The notes below the pieces were generated by a model, which was not told where the DNA came from, did not search any database, and saw only the letters and a list, made by a program, of their open reading frames with translations. The translations under genes were made by a program, and so were the position numbers. A stretch of DNA of 19,442 bases from Methanolinea sp. UBA277 (GTDB lineage Archaea > Halobacteriota > Methanomicrobia > Methanomicrobiales > Methanospirillaceae), in the NCBI GenBank assembly GCA_002499905.1, contig DANP01000022.1:64681-84122 (forward strand), given 5' to 3'. Shown in pieces: positions 12,818-19,442 of this stretch. Numbering within the stretch: the first letter of the stretch is position 1; each line of letters begins with the position of its first letter.

Positions 12818-13412
12818 GATCTTTCGTTCGGTCCAGGGAGAAGGGAGGAGCCAGGGGGCTCCGTGCACCTTCCTCAGGCTTGCCGGGTGCAATCTCTCGT
12901 GCGCCTGGTGCGATACTCCTTATGCACGGAGCGGCGGGACCGAACTGACCAGCGATGATATCTTCCGGAGGATCGATGCACTCCCCGGGCACCGGCTCTG
13001 TATCACCGGGGGCGAGCCGCTCCTGCAGGGCGACCAGCTACTCCCCCTTGTCCGGTACTTCAGCGGCAGGGGAACGGCAATCGAGATAGAAACGAACGGG
13101 ACGATCGATTTCCGTCCGTTCCAGCCGTATGCCTCAATCTGCATGGACGTGAAATGCCCTTCTTCTGGCGAGAGATCCGACCCCGCCCTCCTCCCGTTCC
13201 TGTCTTCCCGGGACAGTGTCAAATTCGTGGTATCGGGGAGGGAGGACTGTGAGTATGCTGCCGGTATTCTCCAGGACCACCCTGTGAAGGGGGAGATCTT
13301 CTTCTCCCCGGTATTCGGCTCTGATTACCGGCAGGTTGCCGATTTCATCGTCAACCGTGACCTGCCGGTCCGGCTCCAGCTGCAGCTGCACAAGATTGTC
13401 GGGGTTCGGTGA
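12804..13412 (+). CDS. queE: 7-carboxy-7-deazaguanine synthase QueE (radical SAM)
   Basis: Radical S-adenosylmethionine enzyme that rearranges 6-carboxytetrahydropterin into 7-carboxy-7-deazaguanine, the second dedicated step to preQ0. The 202 residues open with the family signature AEIFRSVQGEG. The [4Fe-4S] cluster motif is CNLSCAWC, Cys29, Cys33 and Cys36, and TGGEPLL at 68-74 is the SAM-contact segment. The small size and short N-terminus are typical of QueE. ATG 12804 gives the family-like start; an ATG at 12789 five codons earlier is possible. The start lies inside the last codons of queD and the stop overlaps the queC start, so translation of the three is probably coupled. Confidence 0.94.
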   Translation: MNVAEIFRSVQGEGRSQGAPCTFLRLAGCNLSCAWCDTPYARSGGTELTSDDIFRRIDALPGHRLCITGGEPLLQGDQLLPLVRYFSGRGTAIEIETNGTIDFRPFQPYASICMDVKCPSSGERSDPALLPFLSSRDSVKFVVSGREDCEYAAGILQDHPVKGEIFFSPVFGSDYRQVADFIVNRDLPVRLQLQLHKIVGVR

Positions 13413-14083
13413 TGAAAGCAGTCTGTCTCATCTCCGGTGGCATGGACTCCGCGACCCTGGCATATCTTGCCCGGGATGAGGGATACGATCTCATCTGTCT
13501 CCACTTCAATTACGGACAGAGGACGGAGAGAAAAGAGCGGGCATCGGCACGGAAAATAGCAGGGCTTCTCGATGCAGAGGATTTTATCGAGGTTGATCTC
13601 GCATACCTGGCCCGGTTCGGCGGGAGCAGCCTGACCGATCAGAGGCTGGCCGTGGACCGGCACCGTGACGACCGGGTGGGGATTCCGAACACCTATGTCC
13701 CGTTCCGGAACGCCAACCTGCTCTCCATTGCCACGAGCTGTGCCGAAGCACGGGGAGCGGCTGCAATCTTTATCGGTGTACAATCCCAGGACTACGGCGG
13801 CTATCCGGACTGCCGGCCGCAGTTCATTGAGGCCTTTCAGCGGGCGGTGGATACCGGTACCCGTGACGAGACCCGGATCACCATCATGGCCCCGTTCCTG
13901 AACATGACCAAGCAGGATATTCTGTCCCTGGGAAGAACTCTCGGTGTGCAGTACCAGCACACCTGGTCCTGCTACCAGAACGAGGAGAAGGCTTGTGGTG
14001 TATGCGGGGCCTGTTACTTCAGACGCGCCGCCTTTGAGGCGCTGGGAATGAAGGACCCGGTTCCCTATGAGGAGGATGATTGA
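13412..14083 (+). CDS. queC: 7-cyano-7-deazaguanine (preQ0) synthase QueC
   Basis: ATP-dependent enzyme that converts 7-carboxy-7-deazaguanine and ammonia to preQ0. It has the PP-loop SGGMDS at 8-13, the following LHFNYGQRTERKE block, FIGVQSQDYGGYPDCRPQF in the substrate region, and zinc-binding cysteines in SCYQNEEKACGVCGACYFRR near the C-terminus. The length of 223 residues is normal. ATG 13412 shares its first base with the queE stop; a GTG at 13409 directly before it is also possible. Archaeosine tRNA-guanine transglycosylase, which would use the product, is not in the window. Confidence 0.96.
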   Translation: MKAVCLISGGMDSATLAYLARDEGYDLICLHFNYGQRTERKERASARKIAGLLDAEDFIEVDLAYLARFGGSSLTDQRLAVDRHRDDRVGIPNTYVPFRNANLLSIATSCAEARGAAAIFIGVQSQDYGGYPDCRPQFIEAFQRAVDTGTRDETRITIMAPFLNMTKQDILSLGRTLGVQYQHTWSCYQNEEKACGVCGACYFRRAAFEALGMKDPVPYEEDD

Positions 14084-14581
14084 ATGGAACTGTACACGGG
14101 AGAACGACTCAGTATCGAGAAGAAACAGATCCGGCTTCCGGATGGAAGAGAAGTGGAGCGCGTCGTGGTCCATCCGGGTGATGCGGCTGCGGTGCTCCCC
14201 GTGAGGGCGGACGGCTGCTGCTACCTCCTCCGCCAGTTCCGGTATGCGGTGGGGGAGTACATTTTCGAGGCTCCGGCCGGAACGATGCGTGCCGGTGAGC
14301 GGCCTGAGGATACGGCCCGCCGGGAGCTGATCGAGGAGACCGGGCTGCAGGCAGAGACGCTCATAGACAGGGGGTTTATTTTCACCACCCCTGGCTTCAC
14401 GGATGAGCGCATCTTTCTCTTTGAAGCTCACGGGCTCTCCCCATCCTGTCTGTTCCAGAAAGACGAAGATGAGGATATCGAGCTCCTCAAGGTATCCCTT
14501 GCCGACCTGCCAGCCATGATATGCGATGGCAGGATATCGGATGCAAAGACCATCGCCCTCGCATACCGGTGCCTGTTGTGA
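14084..14581 (+). CDS. Nudix hydrolase, ADP-ribose pyrophosphatase-like
   Basis: Hydrolase of nucleoside diphosphates linked to another moiety. The full Nudix box Gx5Ex7REUxEExGU is present at 66-88 (G66, E72, R80-E81, E84-E85, G87), which binds the catalytic divalent metal. The upstream VLPVRADGCCYLLRQFRYAVGEYIFEAPAG block and the 165-residue length resemble ADP-ribose pyrophosphatases. The true substrate cannot be read from the sequence. The ATG directly follows the queC stop with no gap, and GGAGG at 14071-14075 is spaced eight bases upstream, so it is very probably co-transcribed with queDEC. No direct role in the queuosine or archaeosine pathway is known to me. Confidence 0.92.
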   Translation: MELYTGERLSIEKKQIRLPDGREVERVVVHPGDAAAVLPVRADGCCYLLRQFRYAVGEYIFEAPAGTMRAGERPEDTARRELIEETGLQAETLIDRGFIFTTPGFTDERIFLFEAHGLSPSCLFQKDEDEDIELLKVSLADLPAMICDGRISDAKTIALAYRCLL

Positions 14582-14612
14582 TGATCTCTTATCCGTTCTC
14601 CGGATGACATGT

Positions 14613-14631
14613 GGCGCAAATTTATTGCGCC
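14613..14631. promoter_or_regulatory. Perfect inverted repeat centred on the presumed prf1 TATA element
   Basis: GGCGCAA (14613-14619) and TTGCGCC (14625-14631) are exact reverse complements around ATTTA. The AT-rich centre CAAATTTATTG is the only TATA-like string between the Nudix gene and prf1, about 50 bases before the prf1 ATG. The site could be an operator overlapping the core promoter, or a hairpin ending the queDEC-Nudix transcript, though no T-run follows. Confidence 0.45.
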
Positions 14632-14677
14632 GTATGCCGAATAGTAGTAAGCTTTTGAACGAGCGGGATGCACACGT

Positions 14678-15949
14678 ATGGCCGAAACAGCCCAGATGGA
14701 CGATGCGCGGCGACGATATGAGTTCAAGAAGACCCTGGAGAAGCTGCAGGCAAAACAGGGGAGCGGGACCGAGCTCATCTCCCTTTATATCCCCCCCGAC
14801 AAGCAGATCTATGACGTCACCGGTCAGCTCCGCGATGAGTTCGGGCAGTGCGCCAACATCAAGAGCAAGCAGACCAGGTCAAACGTCCAGAGTGCGATAT
14901 CATCGATCCTCTCCCGCCTGAAATACTACAAAAACCCCCCTCCAAACGGCATGGCCGTCTTCTGCGGTACTATCCAGCTCGGGGGAGACCGGTCCGACCT
15001 CGAGTGCACCATTATCGAGCCGCCCGAGCCGCTCAACCTCTACATGTACCGGTGCAGCTCGAATTTCGAGCTTGAACCCCTCAAGGAAATGCTCGAGGAG
15101 AAGAACGTGTACGGCCTGCTGGTTCTCGACCGGCGGGAAGCCTACTGGGGATTCTTACGGGGAAACCGGATCGAACCGATCGGAGGCGTCACCTCGACGG
15201 TCCCCGGAAAGCAGCGGAAAGGCGGTCAGTCCAGCGTCCGGTTCCAGCGTCTCCGCGAGATCGCCATCAACGAATTTTACACCAAGATCGGGGAGCGGGC
15301 GAGCGACATCTTCCTTGCCGAGAAGGACTTTTTCGAACGGTTCAAAGGGGTTCTGATCGGCGGACCGAGCCCGACCAAGGAAGAATTTGAGGCCGGCCAG
15401 TACCTCCACCACGAGATCCAGAAGCGGATTGTCGGCCTCTTCGATGTTGCCTATACCAATGAGAGCGGGCTTCCCGAACTGGTCGACGCCGCCAAGGACG
15501 CCCTCAAGGGCATGGAGGTGGTGAAAGAGAAGGAGATCATGAACCGGTTCCTGAAGGAGCTGGTCAAGGATAACGGTCTCGCGGCATACGGGGAGGAGAG
15601 TATCCGGAAGAACCTCGATCTCGGTGCCGTGGACACCCTCCTCCTCTCCAGCCGCCTCCGGAAATCAAGGATCACCATCACCTGCCAGAGCTGCGGCCAT
15701 TCCGAAGAGCGGACCATCTCGCTTGAACCCGGAAAGACGGTGGATGACATCCTTGCCACCACCTGCCGGCACTGCAGTGCTCCGATGATCGTGGATTCGG
15801 AAGTGGATATCGTGGAAGAGCTCACGAACCTGGCAGACCAGACCAGCACGCGGGTGGAGATCATCTCTGATGATTTCGAGGAGGGGGCCATCCTCTATTC
15901 CGCATTCGGTGGGATTGCGGCTATCCTCAGGTACAGGACGGGATTCTGA
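14678..15949 (+). CDS. prf1: Peptide chain release factor aRF1
   Basis: Archaeal class I release factor, homologous to eukaryotic eRF1, which recognises all three stop codons and triggers peptide release. In 423 residues the NIKS stop-codon motif is at 60-63, the YxCxxxF motif is YRCSSNF at 124-130, and the catalytic GGQ is at 182-184 in KQRKGGQSS. A CxxC...CxxC pair near 336-366 (CQSCGH, CRHCSAP) forms the zinc-ribbon-like part of the C-domain found in archaeal members. ATG 14678 gives the expected MAETAQMDDARRRYEFKK start. The stop TGA shares a base with the argS ATG, so prf1 probably heads prf1-argS-taw1-sepS. Confidence 0.97.
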   Translation: MAETAQMDDARRRYEFKKTLEKLQAKQGSGTELISLYIPPDKQIYDVTGQLRDEFGQCANIKSKQTRSNVQSAISSILSRLKYYKNPPPNGMAVFCGTIQLGGDRSDLECTIIEPPEPLNLYMYRCSSNFELEPLKEMLEEKNVYGLLVLDRREAYWGFLRGNRIEPIGGVTSTVPGKQRKGGQSSVRFQRLREIAINEFYTKIGERASDIFLAEKDFFERFKGVLIGGPSPTKEEFEAGQYLHHEIQKRIVGLFDVAYTNESGLPELVDAAKDALKGMEVVKEKEIMNRFLKELVKDNGLAAYGEESIRKNLDLGAVDTLLLSSRLRKSRITITCQSCGHSEERTISLEPGKTVDDILATTCRHCSAPMIVDSEVDIVEELTNLADQTSTRVEIISDDFEEGAILYSAFGGIAAILRYRTGF

Positions 15950-17613
15950 TGTATCTGGAGACGTTTGAGACCATCAGGAAGGCGCTTGCCTCCGCAACCG
16001 GCCGTCAGAACCCTCCCCTCTCTGAAGGCGGATCACATGCGGATTTCGCCTCCACGGTTGCCTTTGACCTGGCAAAAGAGCGGAAAAAGCCTCCTGTTCA
16101 GATCGCAGCAGAGATCGCGCAAAACCTCGAGGATGATCCCGCTTTGCATTGGATCCATATAGAGACGAAGGGGCCGTACATCAATTTCCACACCGGGGAT
16201 GACTTCATCCGTGAAACCATTTCGCGGGCCATCCTTCCCGGGTATGGAAATCTTCCCCGACAGCCGGAGCGGATCGTGCTGGAGCATACCAGTGCGAACC
16301 CCAACGGACCGCTCCACGTTGGCCACATCAGGAACACCATCATCGGTGACACCCTTGCCCGCTCATTCCGGAAGGCAGGCCACCCGGTCGAGGTGCAGTA
16401 CTATGTCAATGATATGGGGCGCCAGATCGCCATCGTTGCCTGGGGATTCACCAACCTTGACAGCGCATTGCGTGAGGGCGAGAAGGGGGACCACCATGTC
16501 GCACGGGTATACATCGCCGCAAACAGGGAGATCGAACAGGATCCGGCGATTGTCGCCGAGGTCGACCGCCTCATGCAGAAGGTCGAGAAGGGCGATACCG
16601 GGACGGTTTCCCTCTTCAGGAACGCGGTCAGCGAGTGCCTCGACGGTTTCAGGGAGACCCTGGCCCGTCTGAACGCCCGGCATGACCGGTTCGTCTGGGA
16701 GAGCGATTTCATCCGGAATGGCGATACCTCCCGGGTCATCGCCCGTCTGAAACGACAGGACGAATGCCATGAGGACGGGAAGCTCTGGATCGACCTCTCG
16801 GCTGCAGGGTTCGAAAAGGAGTACGTGCTCCGGAGAAGCGACGGGACAACGGTCTATGCCGCCCGCGATCTCGCCTACCATATCTGGAAAGGCAGGAACT
16901 TTGACCGCGTGATCGATGTGCTGGGGGCTGACCACAAGCTGATCGGATCCCAGCTCATCGCCACTCTGAGGCTGCTCGGTGAACGGACACCGGAGATCGT
17001 CCACTTTGAGTTTGTCTCGCTTCCGGAGGGTTCGATGAGCACCCGGACAGGTAAGTTCATCTCCGCTGATGAGCTGATCGAGGAAGTCACCCGGAGGGCC
17101 TATGACGAGGTCTCGGCCCGGCGCGATGACCTCGATGAGGGGGCCCGGCGGGCGATCGCGCGGTCGGTTGCCATCGCCGCCATCCGGTACGACATCGTCA
17201 AGATATCTCCCGAGAAGAGCACGGTCTTTGACTGGAAGGAGGCCCTTGACTTCGAGCGGCAGAGCGGGCCCTATATCCAGTACGCGCATGCCCGGGCCTG
17301 CAGCATCCTCGGGAAGGCGGGTGATTTCGAGCCGGCCTTCGCACTCTCCATGGAGAGCGAGATCCTACTTGCCAAGCACATCGCCAAGTTCCCCTGGGTG
17401 CTGGCAAACTCGGTCAGGGATCTGCGGCCCCACCTCATCGCCACCTATGCCCGGGAGCTGGCAGATCTCTTCAATGTCTTCTACCAGTTTGAACCGGTCC
17501 TCAAGAGCGAGGGGGAGACGCGGAAGAGCCGCCTCACCCTCGTGCTGGCAACCAGAAATACCCTGAGGGAGGCACTCGAGACCCTTGGCATTGAAGCCCT
17601 CGCCACCATGTAA
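15949..17613 (+). CDS. argS: Arginyl-tRNA synthetase
   Basis: Class I aminoacyl-tRNA synthetase that charges tRNA-Arg. The 554 residues start with a shortened ArgRS N-terminal additional domain (SEGGSHADFASTVAFDLAK). The HIGH signature appears as HVGH at 123-126 within TSANPNGPLHVGHIRNT. The YYVNDMGRQI block near 140-150 is characteristic of ArgRS. The KMSKS region reads SMSTRTGK around 362-369, a degenerate form known in many ArgRS. DALR-type anticodon-binding sequence (RSVAIAAIRYDIVKISPEKS onward, then FYQFEPVLKSEGETRKSRL) closes the protein. The start overlaps the prf1 stop and the end overlaps the probable taw1 start by 29 bases. Confidence 0.97.
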   Translation: MYLETFETIRKALASATGRQNPPLSEGGSHADFASTVAFDLAKERKKPPVQIAAEIAQNLEDDPALHWIHIETKGPYINFHTGDDFIRETISRAILPGYGNLPRQPERIVLEHTSANPNGPLHVGHIRNTIIGDTLARSFRKAGHPVEVQYYVNDMGRQIAIVAWGFTNLDSALREGEKGDHHVARVYIAANREIEQDPAIVAEVDRLMQKVEKGDTGTVSLFRNAVSECLDGFRETLARLNARHDRFVWESDFIRNGDTSRVIARLKRQDECHEDGKLWIDLSAAGFEKEYVLRRSDGTTVYAARDLAYHIWKGRNFDRVIDVLGADHKLIGSQLIATLRLLGERTPEIVHFEFVSLPEGSMSTRTGKFISADELIEEVTRRAYDEVSARRDDLDEGARRAIARSVAIAAIRYDIVKISPEKSTVFDWKEALDFERQSGPYIQYAHARACSILGKAGDFEPAFALSMESEILLAKHIAKFPWVLANSVRDLRPHLIATYARELADLFNVFYQFEPVLKSEGETRKSRLTLVLATRNTLREALETLGIEALATM

Positions 17614-18487
17614 GGCGCTCCGGAGCCAGGGATACCAGTTCGTCGCGCCTGACTCCTCGGCAGCGGTCAAACCCTGCCTCTGGTGCAAGAGAGCCCTCAG
17701 GGGCGGCGAAAAATGCTACAAAAACCAGTTCTACGGGGTGGAGAGCCACCGCTGCGTGCAGATGACCCCGACGCTCAGGTGCAACCACCGCTGTCTCTTC
17801 TGCTGGCGATCGTTTGAGCACGAGTACCCCGGCGAACGCGAGTGCACACCGGAGGAGATCGTCCGGAGGATCCCGGACCTCCAGAAGAGAGCCCTTTCAG
17901 GGTACAAGGTCTCCCCGTATGTGACCGCAGAGCGGTTTGCCGAGGGACTCTCCCCGAAGCATGTGGCTATCTCCCTCTCCGGAGAACCGACCCTCTACCC
18001 CCACCTTCCGGAGCTGATCGACCTGTTAACCGCAGAGGGTTACTCCACGTTTCTGGTCTCCAACGGAACCCGGCCATGGGTAATCGAGCGGTGCAGGCCT
18101 TTCCAGACCTACATCTCACTCCCGGCACCGGACCGGGATTCCTACCTCCGGATCTGCCGACCTGAAGATGACTACTGGGATCTGATCGGCGAGAGCCTCT
18201 CCCTCCTTGGGACGAGGCGGTCGGCAATCCGCATCACCCTGGTGCAGGGACTGAATACCTTTGCCCCTGAAAGGTATGCCGCGATCCTGCAGGATTCCGG
18301 GGCATCCTTCGTGGAAGTGAAGGGATATATGTATCTTGGATACAGTAGAAAACGATTGGGAAGGGAGAATATGCCGGGACACGAAGATGTACGGGCATTT
18401 GCCGGGAGGATTGCCGGGCACTGCGATTACCGGATCACTGACGAGAACCCTGCAAGCAGGGTCGTGCTTCTGGAGCGGGAAGTATGA
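17585..18487 (+). CDS. taw1: tRNA 4-demethylwyosine synthase Taw1/TYW1 (radical SAM)
   Basis: Builds the tricyclic base 4-demethylwyosine from N1-methylguanosine-37 of tRNA-Phe using pyruvate and SAM, which supports reading-frame maintenance. In 300 residues the radical SAM motif CNHRCLFC gives Cys66, Cys70 and Cys73. A second cluster is indicated by Cys31, Cys44 and Cys57, whose 13-13 spacing matches the second [4Fe-4S] site of archaeal TYW1. Further marks are KCYKNQFYGVESHRC, HVAISLSGEPTLYP and KGYMYLGYSRKRL. There is no flavodoxin domain, as usual for archaea. The start is uncertain: TTG 17585 or TTG 17591, both inside argS, and no ATG is well placed. The stop overlaps sepS in an ATGA arrangement. 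Confidence 0.94.
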   Translation: MALKPSPPCKALRSQGYQFVAPDSSAAVKPCLWCKRALRGGEKCYKNQFYGVESHRCVQMTPTLRCNHRCLFCWRSFEHEYPGERECTPEEIVRRIPDLQKRALSGYKVSPYVTAERFAEGLSPKHVAISLSGEPTLYPHLPELIDLLTAEGYSTFLVSNGTRPWVIERCRPFQTYISLPAPDRDSYLRICRPEDDYWDLIGESLSLLGTRRSAIRITLVQGLNTFAPERYAAILQDSGASFVEVKGYMYLGYSRKRLGRENMPGHEDVRAFAGRIAGHCDYRITDENPASRVVLLEREV

Positions 18488-19442
18488 GGTTCGATCCCGA
18501 AGAGCACCGGAAGAAGGCCAGGGAGCACTTTGAAGAAGCCTGGCATACAGGCACCAGGGTACTCTCGCTGCCCCGGTCACGGGACCAGTATCCCCGGCTT
18601 ATATACCGGCAGGCCAGGCCGCACCCTGTCTTTTCCATGGTTCAGCGGCTCCGGGAGACCTACCTTTCACTCGGATTCGATGAAGCCTGCAATCCTATCA
18701 TCGTCGAGGAGCAGGAGGTTTACCGGCAGTTCGGCCCTGAGGCAAGCGCAGTCCTTGACCGGGTATTCTACCTCGGCGGCCTCGAGCGGCCGAACCAGGG
18801 GATCGGGAAGGCCGAACTGGAGGGAATTGCCGGAATAACCGGAAAGCAGGTCGCCGGTGGAGAAGAGGAGCGGCTCCGGGAACTTCTCCAGGCATACAAG
18901 AAATCGGCAATCGATGGCGATGATCTCATTCATGCCACATCCGAGGTGCTCGGGATCGATGACGGGATGACCGTTGAGATCTACGACCGTGTCTTTTCCG
19001 CGTTCAGGGAGCTCTCGCCCCGGTCATCACGGAGCACCCTCCGGAGCCATATGACAAGCGGGTGGTTCATAACCCTCGGTGAGATCTGGGAGAAACGCCC
19101 CCTCCCTCTCCGCCTCTTCTCGGTAGACCGGTGTTTCAGGCGGGAGCAGGAAGAAGGGCCGACCCGGCTGATGAGCTACCACTCCGCCTCGTGCGTGGTT
19201 GCCGGTGAGGATGTCACCATCGATGAGGGAAAAGCGGTCAGCCGGGCGCTGCTCTCGGCATTCGGGTATTCCGACTTCCGGTTCAAACCAGATGAGAAGC
19301 GCTCCAAGTACTACATGCCCGGCACCCAGACCGAGGTCTATGCCCGTCATCCGGTACATGACTGGGTGGAGGTCGCAACCTTCGGCCTGTACTCCCCCTC
19401 AGCTCTCGGCGAATACGGGATTGGCATCCCGGTCATGAACCT
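18484..19442 (+). CDS. sepS: O-phosphoseryl-tRNA(Cys) synthetase SepRS (5' part, runs off the window)
   Basis: Class II synthetase that charges tRNA-Cys with O-phosphoserine, which SepCysS then turns into Cys-tRNA-Cys, the indirect route of methanogens and some relatives. About 319 codons are visible without a stop before the edge; full-length proteins are around 530-540 residues. Clear family blocks are VVEEQEVYRQFGPEA-like (here IIVEEQEVYRQFGPEAS), LDRVFYLGGLERPNQGIG, TLRSHMTSGWF, the motif-2 region LFSVDRCFRREQEEGPTRLMSYHSASC, and DEKRSKYYMPGTQTEVYA with WVEVATFGLYSP. The ATG overlaps the taw1 stop, and GGAGCGGGAAG upstream is purine-rich. The partner gene pscS is not in the window. Confidence 0.96.
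   Translation, partial: MRFDPEEHRKKAREHFEEAWHTGTRVLSLPRSRDQYPRLIYRQARPHPVFSMVQRLRETYLSLGFDEACNPIIVEEQEVYRQFGPEASAVLDRVFYLGGLERPNQGIGKAELEGIAGITGKQVAGGEEERLRELLQAYKKSAIDGDDLIHATSEVLGIDDGMTVEIYDRVFSAFRELSPRSSRSTLRSHMTSGWFITLGEIWEKRPLPLRLFSVDRCFRREQEEGPTRLMSYHSASCVVAGEDVTIDEGKAVSRALLSAFGYSDFRFKPDEKRSKYYMPGTQTEVYARHPVHDWVEVATFGLYSPSALGEYGIGIPVMN

Noticed and set aside
16363..17289. Long minus-strand frame opposite argS (308 codons)
   Set aside because: It is a shadow of the arginyl-tRNA synthetase gene in high-GC codons, with no recognisable family.

Overview
The window reads as chromosomal DNA of a hydrogenotrophic methanogenic archaeon, most likely of the order Methanomicrobiales. The grounds are a complete coenzyme F420-reducing hydrogenase operon (frhA-frhD-frhG-frhB), the methanopterin-pathway enzyme MptA, a methanogen-type DUF2124 protein, O-phosphoseryl-tRNA synthetase (SepS), archaeal aRF1, Taw1 and EF-2, TATA-box promoters and oligo-T terminators. 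Coding density is high and GC is moderately high. I see no tRNA or rRNA gene, CRISPR array, insertion sequence, integrase or phage gene.

Left part (1-6181): ilvC (branched-chain amino acid synthesis, minus strand) diverges from mptA (methanopterin synthesis). A 296-base gap then holds the frh promoter and a structured leader, followed by frhADGB. FrhA and FrhG form the [NiFe]/Fe-S core, FrhB passes electrons to F420, and FrhD processes the FrhA C-terminus.

Middle part (6182-8997): small genes with mixed orientation. These are a DUF2124 protein (minus), divergent from a flavodoxin-domain protein (plus), then a Ras-like small GTPase (minus) divergent from a cyclophilin peptidyl-prolyl isomerase (plus). 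They are separated by hairpin-rich or GC-rich gaps.

Right part (8998-19442): rps12-rps7-fusA, a shortened str operon, runs on the minus strand. It diverges from queD-queE-queC-Nudix, where queDEC makes preQ0 for archaeosine in tRNA. Next comes a tightly overlapping translation cluster prf1-argS-taw1-sepS; sepS runs off the right edge. The right half is therefore almost wholly about translation: ribosomal proteins, elongation, termination, two aminoacyl-tRNA synthetases and two tRNA base-modification pathways.

The most unexpected feature is an exact 27-base direct repeat. One copy lies between mptA and the frh promoter (2322-2348), the other inside the flavodoxin gene (7451-7477), 5.1 kb apart and bracketing the hydrogenase operon. 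Its flanks are unrelated and I cannot explain it by gene duplication. Other second-look items are two tandem dyads at the predicted frh transcript start, an FrhG N-terminal extension encoded over the end of frhD, and inverted repeats centred on or flanking several promoters. I do not see an unmistakable new multi-gene system.
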